64,000 nt of DNA, taken from Aldehydirespirator sp965203575 (GTDB lineage: Bacteria > Actinomycetota > Acidimicrobiia > Acidimicrobiales > Aldehydirespiratoraceae). A program made the translations under genes and the position numbers. Position 1 is the stretch's first letter. Every line of letters starts with the position of its first letter. The notes under the pieces are model-generated. The model had not been told where the DNA came from, searched no databases, and was given only the letters and a program-made list of their open reading frames with translations. Below are positions 24,315 to 32,522 of this stretch, one piece after another. The DNA is taken from positions 558,001-622,000 of the forward strand of contig OZ241894.1 of NCBI GenBank assembly GCA_965203575.1. The letters are read 5' to 3'.

Positions 24315-25745
24315 CCCTGCGGCACGGGCCCCGACTGCGATCTCGTCGGCCTTCCGCACCTCAGCCTGCTCGTGGCCGGCGCGGCCATTCAGCCTGTCTG
24401 GCGGCTCAGCAACACCGTGGTCCCCTCCCCGGCCGCCGGGATCAGGGCTTCGGGGAGCCGTAGTCCAGGCGATGACCCCGTGGGCGTCAACGTCTCGCAC
24501 AACACGCCGGTTGGTCCGATGCAGCCACAGGTGGCAGCTGTTGCACAGCGCCGCGAGGTTCTCGATGTCCGTCGGGCCCTCATCGGCGCAGTGTTCGTCA
24601 ATGTGGTGGATCCTGCATCGGTGCATCGGCGCCCGGCACAGCACGCAGCCACGGTCCCGCAGAGCGACCGCCACATACTGGGCGGTGTTGGCCAAGCGCT
24701 CCATGCGACCCAGCCACAGCGGTTGGCCGTCACCGCCGAATATGGCGCCGACGAGCCGGTCATCGGGCGAGATGCTGTCGAGCACCGTCGGGGGAACCGG
24801 ACCGACTCCAATGATCTCGCACGATCCGTCGGGGTCGGTGCCGTCCACCACGCCCGCGGTTACGGCGATGATCCGCCCCGGCGACAGCCGCCGCGAGCCC
24901 CGCGGGCCGTCGTCAGCCGAAAGGGGCTCGTGAGTCAGAGCGTCCAGCCCGGTGCAGAGCTCGAAGATGGCGTCCATCGTGCGCTGACCGTTGTTGCGCA
25001 CCGCGTCGGGCGTGCCGTCGCGGCCACCGTCCCTGCGCCACAGGTAGTCCTTGCGCTCGTCCACCGCCTGTTCCAACACACCGAAGCTGACCGGGTCCAT
25101 CTCGCCCTTGACCACGCCCATGCCGTCGCTGCCGGCGAACAGGTCGGCCTTCCGGCTGTTGCGCTGGCCCTTGAGCAGGTCGCCTCCCGCCGATGGGTCA
25201 TGGCGCTGGGCGAACCGCCGAGCCACCCGGCTCAACGACCCAGCATCCCGTGTGGAGGCCTGGTACAGCAGTTCGTCCGAGCTGTCCACAAGCGCAGCGC
25301 CGCACTGCTTGGCCGCCGAACCCAAGGCGAACACGCTCTCCAGCGTCAACTCCCCTGCGTCCAGCATCCGCCCGACGTTGGGCATCTCCTCGACCTGCCT
25401 AGCCGCCTCAGTCACGCGCTTGGCTGCCCGGCCTGACAGCTTCGCTCCGGCCACCAGCGCCTCTCGCGCCGAACCTGCCCTCAGATTCTCCAACCCGCTC
25501 GCTGCCCTCAGAGTCAAAGCATCGGCCAGAGCCGTCACCCGGCCGACGCCAGCCACCACCCGGCACAGCTCATCTTCGTCCAATCCCTCCAAAGTGACCG
25601 ACCGCAAGGCCTCGCATACCACCTCGAGCAGAACCCGCACCGAGGACCCCCGGTCCACTTCGCTGCCGTTCGAGCAGCCAACCTCCCGCTCCGCTGGCCC
25701 ACTACCGGACTCGCCGCGGCCGTTCAGAACACTTGTTCGTTCCAT
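24291..25745 (-). CDS. DUF222 and HNH endonuclease domain protein
   Basis: About 484 residues. The N-terminal two thirds are the helical DUF222 region common in Actinobacteria (REP13E12-like): AAKRVTEAARQVEEMPNVG and LTLESVFALGSAAKQCG. An HNH nuclease motif follows, CVLCRAPMHRCRIHHIDEH, then NLAALCNSCHLWLH with Cys pairs for zinc. Such genes are often multicopy and mobile, but the function is unknown. An alternative ATG lies 33 bases upstream. The upstream region (25779-25994) is unusually AT-rich next to the start (CAATATTATGAATTATTAGG) and probably holds its promoter; no gene was seen in it. Confidence 0.88.
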   Translation of the reverse strand: MERTSVLNGRGESGSGPAEREVGCSNGSEVDRGSSVRVLLEVVCEALRSVTLEGLDEDELCRVVAGVGRVTALADALTLRAASGLENLRAGSAREALVAGAKLSGRAAKRVTEAARQVEEMPNVGRMLDAGELTLESVFALGSAAKQCGAALVDSSDELLYQASTRDAGSLSRVARRFAQRHDPSAGGDLLKGQRNSRKADLFAGSDGMGVVKGEMDPVSFGVLEQAVDERKDYLWRRDGGRDGTPDAVRNNGQRTMDAIFELCTGLDALTHEPLSADDGPRGSRRLSPGRIIAVTAGVVDGTDPDGSCEIIGVGPVPPTVLDSISPDDRLVGAIFGGDGQPLWLGRMERLANTAQYVAVALRDRGCVLCRAPMHRCRIHHIDEHCADEGPTDIENLAALCNSCHLWLHRTNRRVVRDVDAHGVIAWTTAPRSPDPGGRGGDHGVAEPPDRLNGRAGHEQAEVRKADEIAVGARAAGRDPPGAG

Positions 25746-25994
25746 GGCTGCCACTCTACCCATCCCCTGTGACAACACAACCTAATAATTCATAATATTG
25801 CTGATAAATCGCTCTGGCTTTGTCCCTTGTGGCTACCTGCGCCCAGTTACAGCGCCATCCGCAGGTCGCCCCGCACCTCTCCATCGACATCCGAGGACTG
25901 CTACGTGCGCCAATAGGTCCCTTGTGGCGCTACCCGTCCGCTGAGTAAGCCGATCCGTAGCACACCCCAACCCGCCAACACCTCGTACGGAGGG

Positions 25995-26432
25995 CTACCT
26001 CGGTGGCCAGTATGCGATGGGATTCTGGTTTCCCTTCGCAAAATCGACGATTCGACCTGACGGCCCCACCCACTCGTCGTACACCGGACCAGAAGTCAGT
26101 GGACTCGCTGCGAATGCCCAGCGCCCGTCGGCGCGCTTCAGCCAGCGGCCGATCACCATCACCCCGCGCGTGATTCCCTGATGCACAGCGACCGCGTGAC
26201 GTATGCCCTCACGAGCTACGCGATCGGGGTTGATCCTCCACCAAGCACGCGTTGCGTCTACTAGCTCGGTGAGAGTCATGTCCTCCCGGTAGCCAGCACC
26301 CGACCGGTACACACCAGGCTCAATCTCAAGGACATTGTCGCGCCATGAGCCCAATCGGATGAGCACTGCGGGGGGCGCTGACAGGCCCACCGGCCTTGCT
26401 CCTTCGGTCACGGTCGCAGCGTAGCGGGTCAC
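25995..26432 (-). CDS. Hypothetical protein
   Basis: A 145-residue soluble protein of unknown family. It is rich in Trp and aromatic residues: LTELVDATRAWWRINPDRV, then AVHQGITRGVMVIGRWLKR, then ADGRWAFAASPLTSGPVYDE. The central VHQGxTRGVxxIxxW...DGRWxF pattern resembles small beta-barrel proteins sometimes found near restriction or HNH genes, but no confident family can be named. It starts with GTG. It stands alone between the HNH gene and the SLH gene, and its base composition is like its surroundings. Confidence 0.6.
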   Translation of the reverse strand: MTRYAATVTEGARPVGLSAPPAVLIRLGSWRDNVLEIEPGVYRSGAGYREDMTLTELVDATRAWWRINPDRVAREGIRHAVAVHQGITRGVMVIGRWLKRADGRWAFAASPLTSGPVYDEWVGPSGRIVDFAKGNQNPIAYWPPR

Positions 26433-26767
26433 GGCACAGCCCTCCTTAGGCTACGTCACCGTCGACGACGAACACCACGGCCGAGACGATGCCATCCGCC
26501 AGGCCCTTCGAGAAGGCCCGCGCGAGCCCGACTCGCCTACCATCGCAACAACAAACCTAGAACCGCGGCGAGATAGTTGCGGAGGCAGGTCTTCAGGGCG
26601 CACAGCGGAGGCACCGGCTGGCAGGTACCCGAAGGCTACGACATCGAGAGCCCACAGCATCCAGGACCCCGGCCTCCCCGGACTGCGGCACCCGTCGAGA
26701 CACAACATCGTGACCCGGCCGATGGGTGGGCAGAATGTGGCAAGTGGGCAGGGACCGGGAGGCACTC
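26433..26767. other. Intergenic region without a supported gene
   Basis: About 335 bases between two divergent genes. The minus-strand frame here has shadow-like composition (runs of Pro, Arg, Ser) and no recognisable motif. The last 20 bases include the GGGAGG ribosome-binding site of the SLH gene. The rest presumably holds two divergent promoters, but no clear -35/-10 pair was identified. Confidence 0.5.
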
Positions 26768-27694
26768 ATGGCTAAGCGGCATACGAACAGGCAGCGCATC
26801 ACTGCTGTTGCACTCATCGTGATAGTTGTCGGAGCATTGGCAGCGACCGCGGTTGCTCAGAATCAGCGATTCTCCGACGTGCCCCCGGACCATGAAGCGT
26901 ACGAGGCCGTGGAATGGGCAGCGGAGGTCGGGGTGACGGTCGGCTACGGCGACGGCACATTCAAGCCAGAAGAGCCGCTCATCAGGAGGCACGCGCGTGT
27001 GTTCGTGGAGCGCTTCTACGACGATGTCCTAGGCGCAAACGGAGACGACAGCTTCAAGAAGGACGACTTCACCCGCGGCGACATGATGGTGCTGCTGAAG
27101 GCCATCAACGACGGCGGCATCGGCGCGACTCGTGACAGTGAGAGCAGCGGCAATGCGCCGACATCCACGCTGCCCGTCGCTGACGACGAAGTGGAGGCCA
27201 TTCACAGCTATGAACGCATCCAGAACTTAGACCCCCCTAGCGACCACTTTGGCACGGCGTTCGGTTCACCGAGTGAAAGCACAAACGTCTGGAACGAGCC
27301 GCTGTTGAGCGTCCATGCGAGCGCCCTCCGCTATCCTGCCACCGGTATTTCGATCCGGTGCGAGGACCGCGAGCACCTCCAAGTGTTTGTCAACCGTCGC
27401 TCGGCTCCCGGCGACCCCAACTATTTGACAGAACACTGGTATGTCCTAGAGGAATGGGACTACAGCGTCGATGGAAGGCACTGGTTCAAAGGGCGTCGAC
27501 AGTTCTCTTCCGATGGCGGGTCCTACTACATGAGTGACTCAGATAATGCGCTACGGATGGTCAACCGGATACTGGATTCCGATTCGAACATCCTCTACAT
27601 CCAGCACAGGACTCTCTTTGCGCCGCCGCCGCCCGCCCTCCTTTCAACCGCCAATAGGTCGGGCATCGCAGCTGTGAAGGCTGCTTGCACCTAA
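26768..27694 (+). CDS. S-layer homology (SLH) domain exported protein
   Basis: 308 residues. A signal peptide or N-terminal anchor (RITAVALIVIVVGALAATAVA) precedes one SLH repeat, QNQRFSDVPPDHEAYEAVEW then VGYGDGTFKPEEPLIRRHAR, which in related proteins recurs in sets and binds secondary cell-wall polymers. The remaining ~200 residues carry no recognised domain; they contain YGFxD-less beta-rich sequence with an HWYVLEEWDYSVDGRHWFKG stretch. The ATG with GGGAGG nine bases upstream is well supported. The base composition is less GC-rich than that of the catabolic genes that follow. Confidence 0.82.
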   Translation: MAKRHTNRQRITAVALIVIVVGALAATAVAQNQRFSDVPPDHEAYEAVEWAAEVGVTVGYGDGTFKPEEPLIRRHARVFVERFYDDVLGANGDDSFKKDDFTRGDMMVLLKAINDGGIGATRDSESSGNAPTSTLPVADDEVEAIHSYERIQNLDPPSDHFGTAFGSPSESTNVWNEPLLSVHASALRYPATGISIRCEDREHLQVFVNRRSAPGDPNYLTEHWYVLEEWDYSVDGRHWFKGRRQFSSDGGSYYMSDSDNALRMVNRILDSDSNILYIQHRTLFAPPPPALLSTANRSGIAAVKAACT

Positions 27695-28075
27695 CCGAGT
27701 ATGGCGCGATAGACGGGCCATGTAGCTACGCGCCAACAAGCCCTGCGTCCACGAGCCACCAGGCACCAACCCACACATTCAGAACCTCAGCCTCCCGCGC
27801 CCGCCAGGGCGCAGGCTGACACTGACCGCAGCCCCCTTCAGCCGATAGCTCACACTCACTAGGGCACCCCCCGATCGGCCGGAGCCATCCTCGCCGACCT
27901 GCTTGACGAGTGGCAGGCCAGCGCACGTCGCTACCTCTCAGGAGACTCCCTGAGCCAGCCGCACTCAGAGTGCGATGGTCTCGCCACAGCCGAGCCGCCG
28001 CCGATAGGCGTCGAGCAGGACTGGCACCGCTGGCTGTAAACATGAGATAGCGGCAGCAGGCGTATCGTTGGAGCC
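27695..28075. other. Intergenic region, possible decayed coding fragment
   Basis: No complete gene is supported in these 381 bases. On the plus strand the stop-free stretch 27863-28039 reads AILADLLDEWQASARRYLSG then DSLSQPHSECDGLATAEPPP and ends at TAA. It has protein-like character but no start codon, so it may be the tail of a lost gene. The SnoaL-like gene starts 36 bases after it. Confidence 0.35.
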
Positions 28076-28531
28076 ATGGACGTGCAGACACTCATCGACC
28101 GCGCCGAGATCACCGACCTGCTGACCCGCTACGCCAGAGCCGTCGACCGGCAGGACTGGGACCTGTTCCGCAGCGTCTTCACGCCCGACGCGCAGATCGA
28201 CTACACCCAGGTGGGCGGGATCGCAGGGAACCTGGATGAGGTTGTGGGCTTTCTCTCGCAGGTCATGCCGATGTTCGAGAGCATGCAGCATCTGGTCTCC
28301 AACATCGACATCGCCATCGAGGGCGACGAAGCCAAGGTTGTGGCCATAGTCTACAACCCGCTGAAGCTGCCCGACAGCCCGATGTGGGCCACCGGCGGCT
28401 GGTACCACCATGAACTGGTGCGCACCTCGGAGGGCTGGCGGAGCCGGTCACTGGTTGAGGAAGCCGGCTGGTTCCACGGAGTCCCCGCACCCAACAAGCC
28501 CGCCGGCGACGCCCCGGCCGACCAAGGCTGA
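28076..28531 (+). CDS. SnoaL-like / NTF2-fold protein
   Basis: A 151-residue NTF2-fold protein of the SnoaL_4 type. The opening IDRAEITDLLTRYARAVDRQ, then DWDLFRSVFTPDAQIDY, and the later WYHHELVRTSEGWRSRSL are diagnostic. Members include ketosteroid-isomerase-like enzymes, dehydratases and polyketide cyclases; the specific reaction is unknown. The YARAVDRQDWD segment has the Tyr and Asp positions used by scytalone-dehydratase-like members. It is followed at 40 bp by a CaiB/BaiF CoA-transferase, so both may act on a CoA-activated substrate. Confidence 0.85.
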   Translation: MDVQTLIDRAEITDLLTRYARAVDRQDWDLFRSVFTPDAQIDYTQVGGIAGNLDEVVGFLSQVMPMFESMQHLVSNIDIAIEGDEAKVVAIVYNPLKLPDSPMWATGGWYHHELVRTSEGWRSRSLVEEAGWFHGVPAPNKPAGDAPADQG

Positions 28532-28571
28532 GCCAAGGCCGGCCACCCCTGAGCGAAGATCGAGAGACCCC

Positions 28572-29762
28572 GTGCCCGGACCCCTCGACGGCATTCGCAT
28601 CGTGGAGATGTGCGTGGCCGTCACCGGTCCCCTGGCGGTGACCCTCCTGGTCGACCAGGGCGCTGAGGCCATCAAGGTGGAGGAGCCCGGCTTCGGGGAT
28701 CAGGGCCGCTATGTGGGCGTGGCGTCGGGCGGGATCTCGGCCCTGTTCCAGATGTGCAACCGGGGCAAGCGTTCCATCGCGGTGGACTGCACCCGCCCGC
28801 AGGGTCGAGACATCGTGCTCGACCTCGCCGCCGGCGCCGACGTGTTCGTGCAGAACATGCGCCCGGGGGTGGTCGAGCGGCTCGGCGTCGGCTACGGCGA
28901 CGTCTCGGCCCGCAACCCCGACATCGTCTACGCCTCGCTCTCGGGGTTCGGCCCCGACGGCCCCTACGCCCACAGGAGGGTGTACGACTCGGTGATCCAG
29001 GCCCAGTCGGGGCTCGTCGGCAACCAGACGGGCATCAACGACGAATCCCCCCGGTTCCTGCGCCAGGCCGCGGCCGACAAGGTCACCGCCTACACCGCCG
29101 CCCAGGCCATCACCGCCGCGCTCCTCGCCCGCGAGCGAGGCGCAAGCGGCCAGCACGTCGAGCTGGCGATGCTGGACGCCTCGGTGGCCTTCCTGTTCGC
29201 GGACTCGGCCGCTCACGAGGTCGCGCTGGACAACGACCAGCGTCACCTTGCCCAGTCGTTCTCGGCCCACCAGCGGGCCATCGCCCTCGCCGACGGGCAT
29301 GTGGTGGTGGCCGCGGTGACCGACGACGAGTTCCACGGCATGGCCAAGGCGTTCGGCGTGGACTCGAGCGACCCCCGCGTGGCCGGCATGGGTGATCGCC
29401 AGCGCCACAAGGAGCAGACCAGCGTCGTGTTCAGGGCCGTTCATGCCGCGGCCGCGGCCAAGCCCCTGGCGGAGGCGGTCGAGGCACTGGATCGCCACCA
29501 GGTCCCGTTCGGGGTCGTGCTCGGCGTGGAGGACGTCGCCGACGACGCCCAGGCTGTTCACAACCAGCTGTTCGAAGAGCACGACCACCCGGCCATGGGC
29601 CGCGTGCGCCAGCCCCGGCCGGCGGCCCGCTTCTCGGCCACCCCGGCTGGATTGCGCCAGCCGTCATCGCCCATCCACGGCCAGCACACCGACGAGGTCT
29701 TGAAGGAGCTGGGCCTGGCAGGCAGCATCGACCGACTCAGAGCCGACGGCGTGATCAAGTGA
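28572..29762 (+). CDS. CaiB/BaiF family CoA-transferase
   Basis: A 396-residue class III CoA-transferase. N-terminal GPLDGIRIVEMCVAVTGPLA is followed by GAEAIKVEEPGFGD and VFVQNMRPGVVERLG. The catalytic Asp is in QAAADKVTAYTAAQA at residue 169, the same number as in formyl-CoA transferase. C-terminal PAARFSATPAG and HGQHTDEVLKELG complete the family pattern. It moves CoA between carboxylic acids; the acid is not known. The GTG start is favoured because the homologous region begins at MPGPLDG. It is likely in one operon with the SnoaL-like protein and the Nudix hydrolase. Confidence 0.92.
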   Translation: MPGPLDGIRIVEMCVAVTGPLAVTLLVDQGAEAIKVEEPGFGDQGRYVGVASGGISALFQMCNRGKRSIAVDCTRPQGRDIVLDLAAGADVFVQNMRPGVVERLGVGYGDVSARNPDIVYASLSGFGPDGPYAHRRVYDSVIQAQSGLVGNQTGINDESPRFLRQAAADKVTAYTAAQAITAALLARERGASGQHVELAMLDASVAFLFADSAAHEVALDNDQRHLAQSFSAHQRAIALADGHVVVAAVTDDEFHGMAKAFGVDSSDPRVAGMGDRQRHKEQTSVVFRAVHAAAAAKPLAEAVEALDRHQVPFGVVLGVEDVADDAQAVHNQLFEEHDHPAMGRVRQPRPAARFSATPAGLRQPSSPIHGQHTDEVLKELGLAGSIDRLRADGVIK

Positions 29763-29820
29763 GCAGCCTCCAGGCGGACTCGACCGGCGCCCGCGCCCAG
29801 GAGACGTGATCAAGTGAGCG
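29751..29820 (+). repeat. Duplicated Nudix start region (vestigial micro-ORF)
   Basis: GTGATCAAGTGAGC occurs at 29751 and again at 29806. From the first GTG (29759) a 16-codon frame reads SSLQADSTGARAQET before a stop, clearly related to the true Nudix N-terminus SDLTDSISDRAQEA. The duplication thus left a dead copy of the start between the CoA-transferase and Nudix genes. Confidence 0.75.
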
Positions 29821-30593
29821 ACCTGACGGACTCGATCAGCGACCGGGCGCAGGAGGCGTTCCGCCGGGAGGTCTGGCTCTTCGAGGAGTGGCGCAAGCAG
29901 TTCGAGCGTGACGGTGAGGCGCCCGCGATACCGGCGGCAACCGTGGTGGTGCTGCGCGACGGTCCCGACGGCCCCGAGTCGCTGATGCTGCGCAGGAACT
30001 CCCGCCTCGCCTTCGGCGGGATGTGGGTGTTCCCCGGCGGCCGCATCGACGACGGCGACCACGACGGCACCAGCGACCTGATCGCGGCCGCCCGCAACGC
30101 GGCGGCCCGCGAGGCCCACGAGGAAGCCGCCATCGCGCTCGACCCTGAAGACCTGGTGCACTTCTCCTACTGGATCCCGCCGCCGATCGCCCCCAAGCGC
30201 TTCGCGACGTGGTTCTTCGCGGCCCAGGCCCCCGCCGGCGAGGTCTCCATCGACGACGGCGAGATCGTCCACCACGAGTGGATGACCCCCGCCGACGCCA
30301 TGCAACGCCGCGACGCCGGTGAGATCGAGCTGATCGCCCCCACCTGGGTGACGCTGCACACCATCAGCCGCTTCGGCACCGTGGCCGAGGCGCTCGCGGG
30401 CCTGGCCCGCCGCCGTCCCCGCCGCTACGAGACCCGTATCGGCAACGGCGAGCACGGACCGATCTCGTTGTGGCACGGCGACGCGGGCTACGAGACCGGC
30501 GATCCTGCGGTGCCCGGTCCCCGTCACCGCCTGGAGATGACTCCGGGCGGCTACCTGTTCGACGAGTCCGGCTACTCCGACACCGGCGGCTGA
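29814..30593 (+). CDS. Nudix hydrolase (NUDT19/RppH-like group)
   Basis: A 259-residue protein with a Nudix domain at residues ~38-175. The Nudix box is split by a longer insert: GGMWVFPGGRIDDGDHDG, then NAAAREAHEEAAIALD (R-E-x2-E-E). This long form with C-terminal PGPRHRLEMTPGGY is typical of actinobacterial homologues annotated as CoA- or NDP-sugar pyrophosphatases. The link to a CoA-transferase just upstream makes an acyl-CoA or CoA substrate plausible (inference). The GTG start is preceded by a duplicated pseudo-start. Confidence 0.9.
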   Translation: MSDLTDSISDRAQEAFRREVWLFEEWRKQFERDGEAPAIPAATVVVLRDGPDGPESLMLRRNSRLAFGGMWVFPGGRIDDGDHDGTSDLIAAARNAAAREAHEEAAIALDPEDLVHFSYWIPPPIAPKRFATWFFAAQAPAGEVSIDDGEIVHHEWMTPADAMQRRDAGEIELIAPTWVTLHTISRFGTVAEALAGLARRRPRRYETRIGNGEHGPISLWHGDAGYETGDPAVPGPRHRLEMTPGGYLFDESGYSDTGG

Positions 30594-30605
30594 TCCGTTC
30601 TTGAC

Positions 30606-30636
30606 GTAGTTGTACCGCTCCAGGCGGCCTAACTAC
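30606..30636. terminator. Convergent-gene hairpin
   Basis: GTAGTT and AACTAC bracket an inner CCGC/GCGG pair, giving an interrupted stem between the convergent Nudix and hydrolase genes. No T-run follows, so it is at best a weak or Rho-type terminator. Confidence 0.4.
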
Positions 30637-30672
30637 ATCACGAACCGTTCGGGCGGGGATGCACCACGCCGC

Positions 30673-31575
30673 TTACCCGGTAGGCCGGGCCAGGAGGTCC
30701 TCGATCAACTCGACCAGCTCCAAGGGGCGGTCGCCCTGGATCGAATGGCCGGCGCCGTCCACCACCTGGTGCACCGTTGCGGGCTGCCGTCGCATCCACT
30801 CGGCCACATCGGCGTCGTCCACCACGCTCCACGCGCCGCCCTGCCACAGCGCGGTAGGAGCCGCTATGCGAGAAACCTTCTCCCACAAGCCTTCGAACGT
30901 CATCTCGGCCCCGTCGCCCGACTCCCAGTCCCGCATCCGGTCGTAGTTCCAGGTCCAGCGCCCATCGGCCATCTCGTGGGCGTTGTGCAGCACGCCCCGG
31001 CGCAGCGACGACTCGCTGCGGGTGGGGTTGTGCTCGACGGTGCGTTCCAGGATCACATCGAAGCTGTCGAAGTGCTCGGGGCCGTCGACGAAGGCGATGA
31101 TGGGCTCGGCCTTCTTGTGGTCGGTTCCCGGCGTCACGTCGACCACCCCCAAGCGGCGCACCAGATCGGGCCGGTCGGCGGCCAGGCACATGGCCGTCAG
31201 TCCGCCCAGAGACATGCCCACCACCGCCTCGGCTCCCGGCGCCAGTGCCTCGACCGCAACGGCAACGTCGCCGGCCATCGAGGCCGGCCCGTAGTTGTGG
31301 GCCGGCCGGTGGTCGGAGTATCCATGGCCGGGCAGGTCGACGGCCACCAGCGGCCGTCCGAGAGCCAGCGCCACCGTGTCCCAGGTGTGAGCGTTCTGGG
31401 CGCCGCCGTGTATCAGCACCAACTCCGGCTCGGCTGTGCCCCACACCAGCGCCGACAGTCGCAGCCCCGACGGCAGCGCCACCGACTCCCGGCGGACGGT
31501 GGGCCGGCCGGAGTACTCGATGCCGTACTCGGCCGCGTTCTCGGCGAACAGTCCGAACTCGTCGTAGTCGACCAT
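30673..31575 (-). CDS. Alpha/beta hydrolase
   Basis: 300 residues. The oxyanion HGG is in LVLIHGGAQNAHTWD, DLPGHGYSDHRP follows, the nucleophile is in VVGMSLGGLTAM (G-x-S-x-G) and the catalytic His is in VVDGAGHSIQGDRP. The overall pattern resembles epoxide hydrolase and meta-cleavage-product hydrolase members. The substrate is unknown. The ATG MVDYDEFGLFAENAAEYG gives a typical N-terminal extension before the fold. A large inverted repeat lies just upstream. Confidence 0.9.
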   Translation of the reverse strand: MVDYDEFGLFAENAAEYGIEYSGRPTVRRESVALPSGLRLSALVWGTAEPELVLIHGGAQNAHTWDTVALALGRPLVAVDLPGHGYSDHRPAHNYGPASMAGDVAVAVEALAPGAEAVVGMSLGGLTAMCLAADRPDLVRRLGVVDVTPGTDHKKAEPIIAFVDGPEHFDSFDVILERTVEHNPTRSESSLRRGVLHNAHEMADGRWTWNYDRMRDWESGDGAEMTFEGLWEKVSRIAAPTALWQGGAWSVVDDADVAEWMRRQPATVHQVVDGAGHSIQGDRPLELVELIEDLLARPTG

Positions 31576-31633
31576 CCGGCGATGCTAGAGGCCGACGGGA
31601 GGACCTGCTGTGTGCCGGCACCCGACTCCCACC

Positions 31634-31680
31634 AACTTCCGGCCTCCAGGGTCAATAATCGCCCTCTACCGCCGGAAGTT
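31634..31680. promoter_or_regulatory. Long-arm inverted repeat upstream of the hydrolase
   Basis: AACTTCCGGC and GCCGGAAGTT form a perfect 10-bp dyad separated by 27 bases, which themselves contain an AGGG/CCCT inner pair. It sits between the ABC permease stop and the hydrolase start, both on the minus strand. It could be a terminator of the ABC operon or a looping operator for the hydrolase. Confidence 0.5.
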
Positions 31681-31706
31681 CGATTGCGACCGCTTGAAGG
31701 GCTCAG

Positions 31707-32522
31707 CTAGGCAGGCTCCCGTTGGGCGCGGCGACGCCGGGACTGCCGACCGGCAATCACGGGAGGCTCCCAGCTGAACTTCCACGCGGCCACGGCCGCA
31801 CCGGCCGCCAGCCAGAGCAGCAGCACGCCGATCCGGTGCCACTCGAAGGCGGGGGCATCTGAGAACGGGTTCATGGCCTCTCCGAAGGCCAGCCCGAAGT
31901 GCTTCAGCGGGAAGATGTCGCCGAGCAGGTCCAGCCAGCCGGGGGTGTCGGTGCCGAAGGGGACGAAGATATTGGAGATGAAGGCGATCGGCAGGAGGGT
32001 GGCGTTGGCCATGGGCACCGCCATAGCCACCGACCGGGCCACCGAGGCGAGGGCCAGGCCGAGCGCGGCGAACGACGCGGCCCCTACGACGAAGGTGACG
32101 AGCATGGCCGGGATCTTGGCCGCCTCGACGTTGACGCCGTAGACCGCGACCCCCAGAACGACCATCGCGATCACTCCCAACGCCGCGATCCATACTGCCG
32201 ACAGCACCACTCCGCCGAGATAGAGCCAGGGCGGCAGCGGCGTGCCCCGCACCCGCTTGAGAATGCCGAGCTCGCGCCGGCTGGCCAGGGTGATGCCAAT
32301 GCCGGTGTAGGTGGACGACGCCGCCGCGTACACGGCCAACCCCGGCGTGTAGAACTGGCTGCTGGTGACCCGGCCATAGACGGTGTCGAAGGCATCGTTT
32401 CCGAAGATGGCCGTGAACAGCACCAGCATCAGGATCGGGAACACCAGGGTGAAGAAGGCGGCGATGGGAGTCCGCCAGAAGATCCGGTTCTGCATGCGGA
32501 TGCAGCGCCACATAGGCCTCAT
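31707..32522 (-). CDS. ABC-2 type transporter permease
   Basis: A 271-residue protein with about six membrane helices (FFTLVFPILMLVLFTAIFG, VVLSAVWIAALGVIAMVVL, VTFVVGAASFAALGLALAS, LLPIAFISNIFVPFG) and the ABC-2 motif ELGILKRVRGTPLPPW. Basic C-terminus. With the ATPase gene just upstream it forms a DrrAB-type export system. Its ATG overlaps the ATPase stop by four bases (ATGA). The cargo cannot be told; antibiotics and lipids are typical for the family. Confidence 0.9.
   Translation of the reverse strand: MRPMWRCIRMQNRIFWRTPIAAFFTLVFPILMLVLFTAIFGNDAFDTVYGRVTSSQFYTPGLAVYAAASSTYTGIGITLASRRELGILKRVRGTPLPPWLYLGGVVLSAVWIAALGVIAMVVLGVAVYGVNVEAAKIPAMLVTFVVGAASFAALGLALASVARSVAMAVPMANATLLPIAFISNIFVPFGTDTPGWLDLLGDIFPLKHFGLAFGEAMNPFSDAPAFEWHRIGVLLLWLAAGAAVAAWKFSWEPPVIAGRQSRRRRAQREPA

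Noticed and set aside
26451..26765. Minus-strand frame of 104 codons
   Set aside because: Proline/arginine/serine-rich with no motif and overlapping the SLH ribosome-binding site; it does not look like a protein.
27726..28091. Minus-strand frame of 121 codons before the SnoaL gene
   Set aside because: Atypical composition (many Trp, Arg, Cys), no family, no ribosome-binding site, and it overlaps the SnoaL start.
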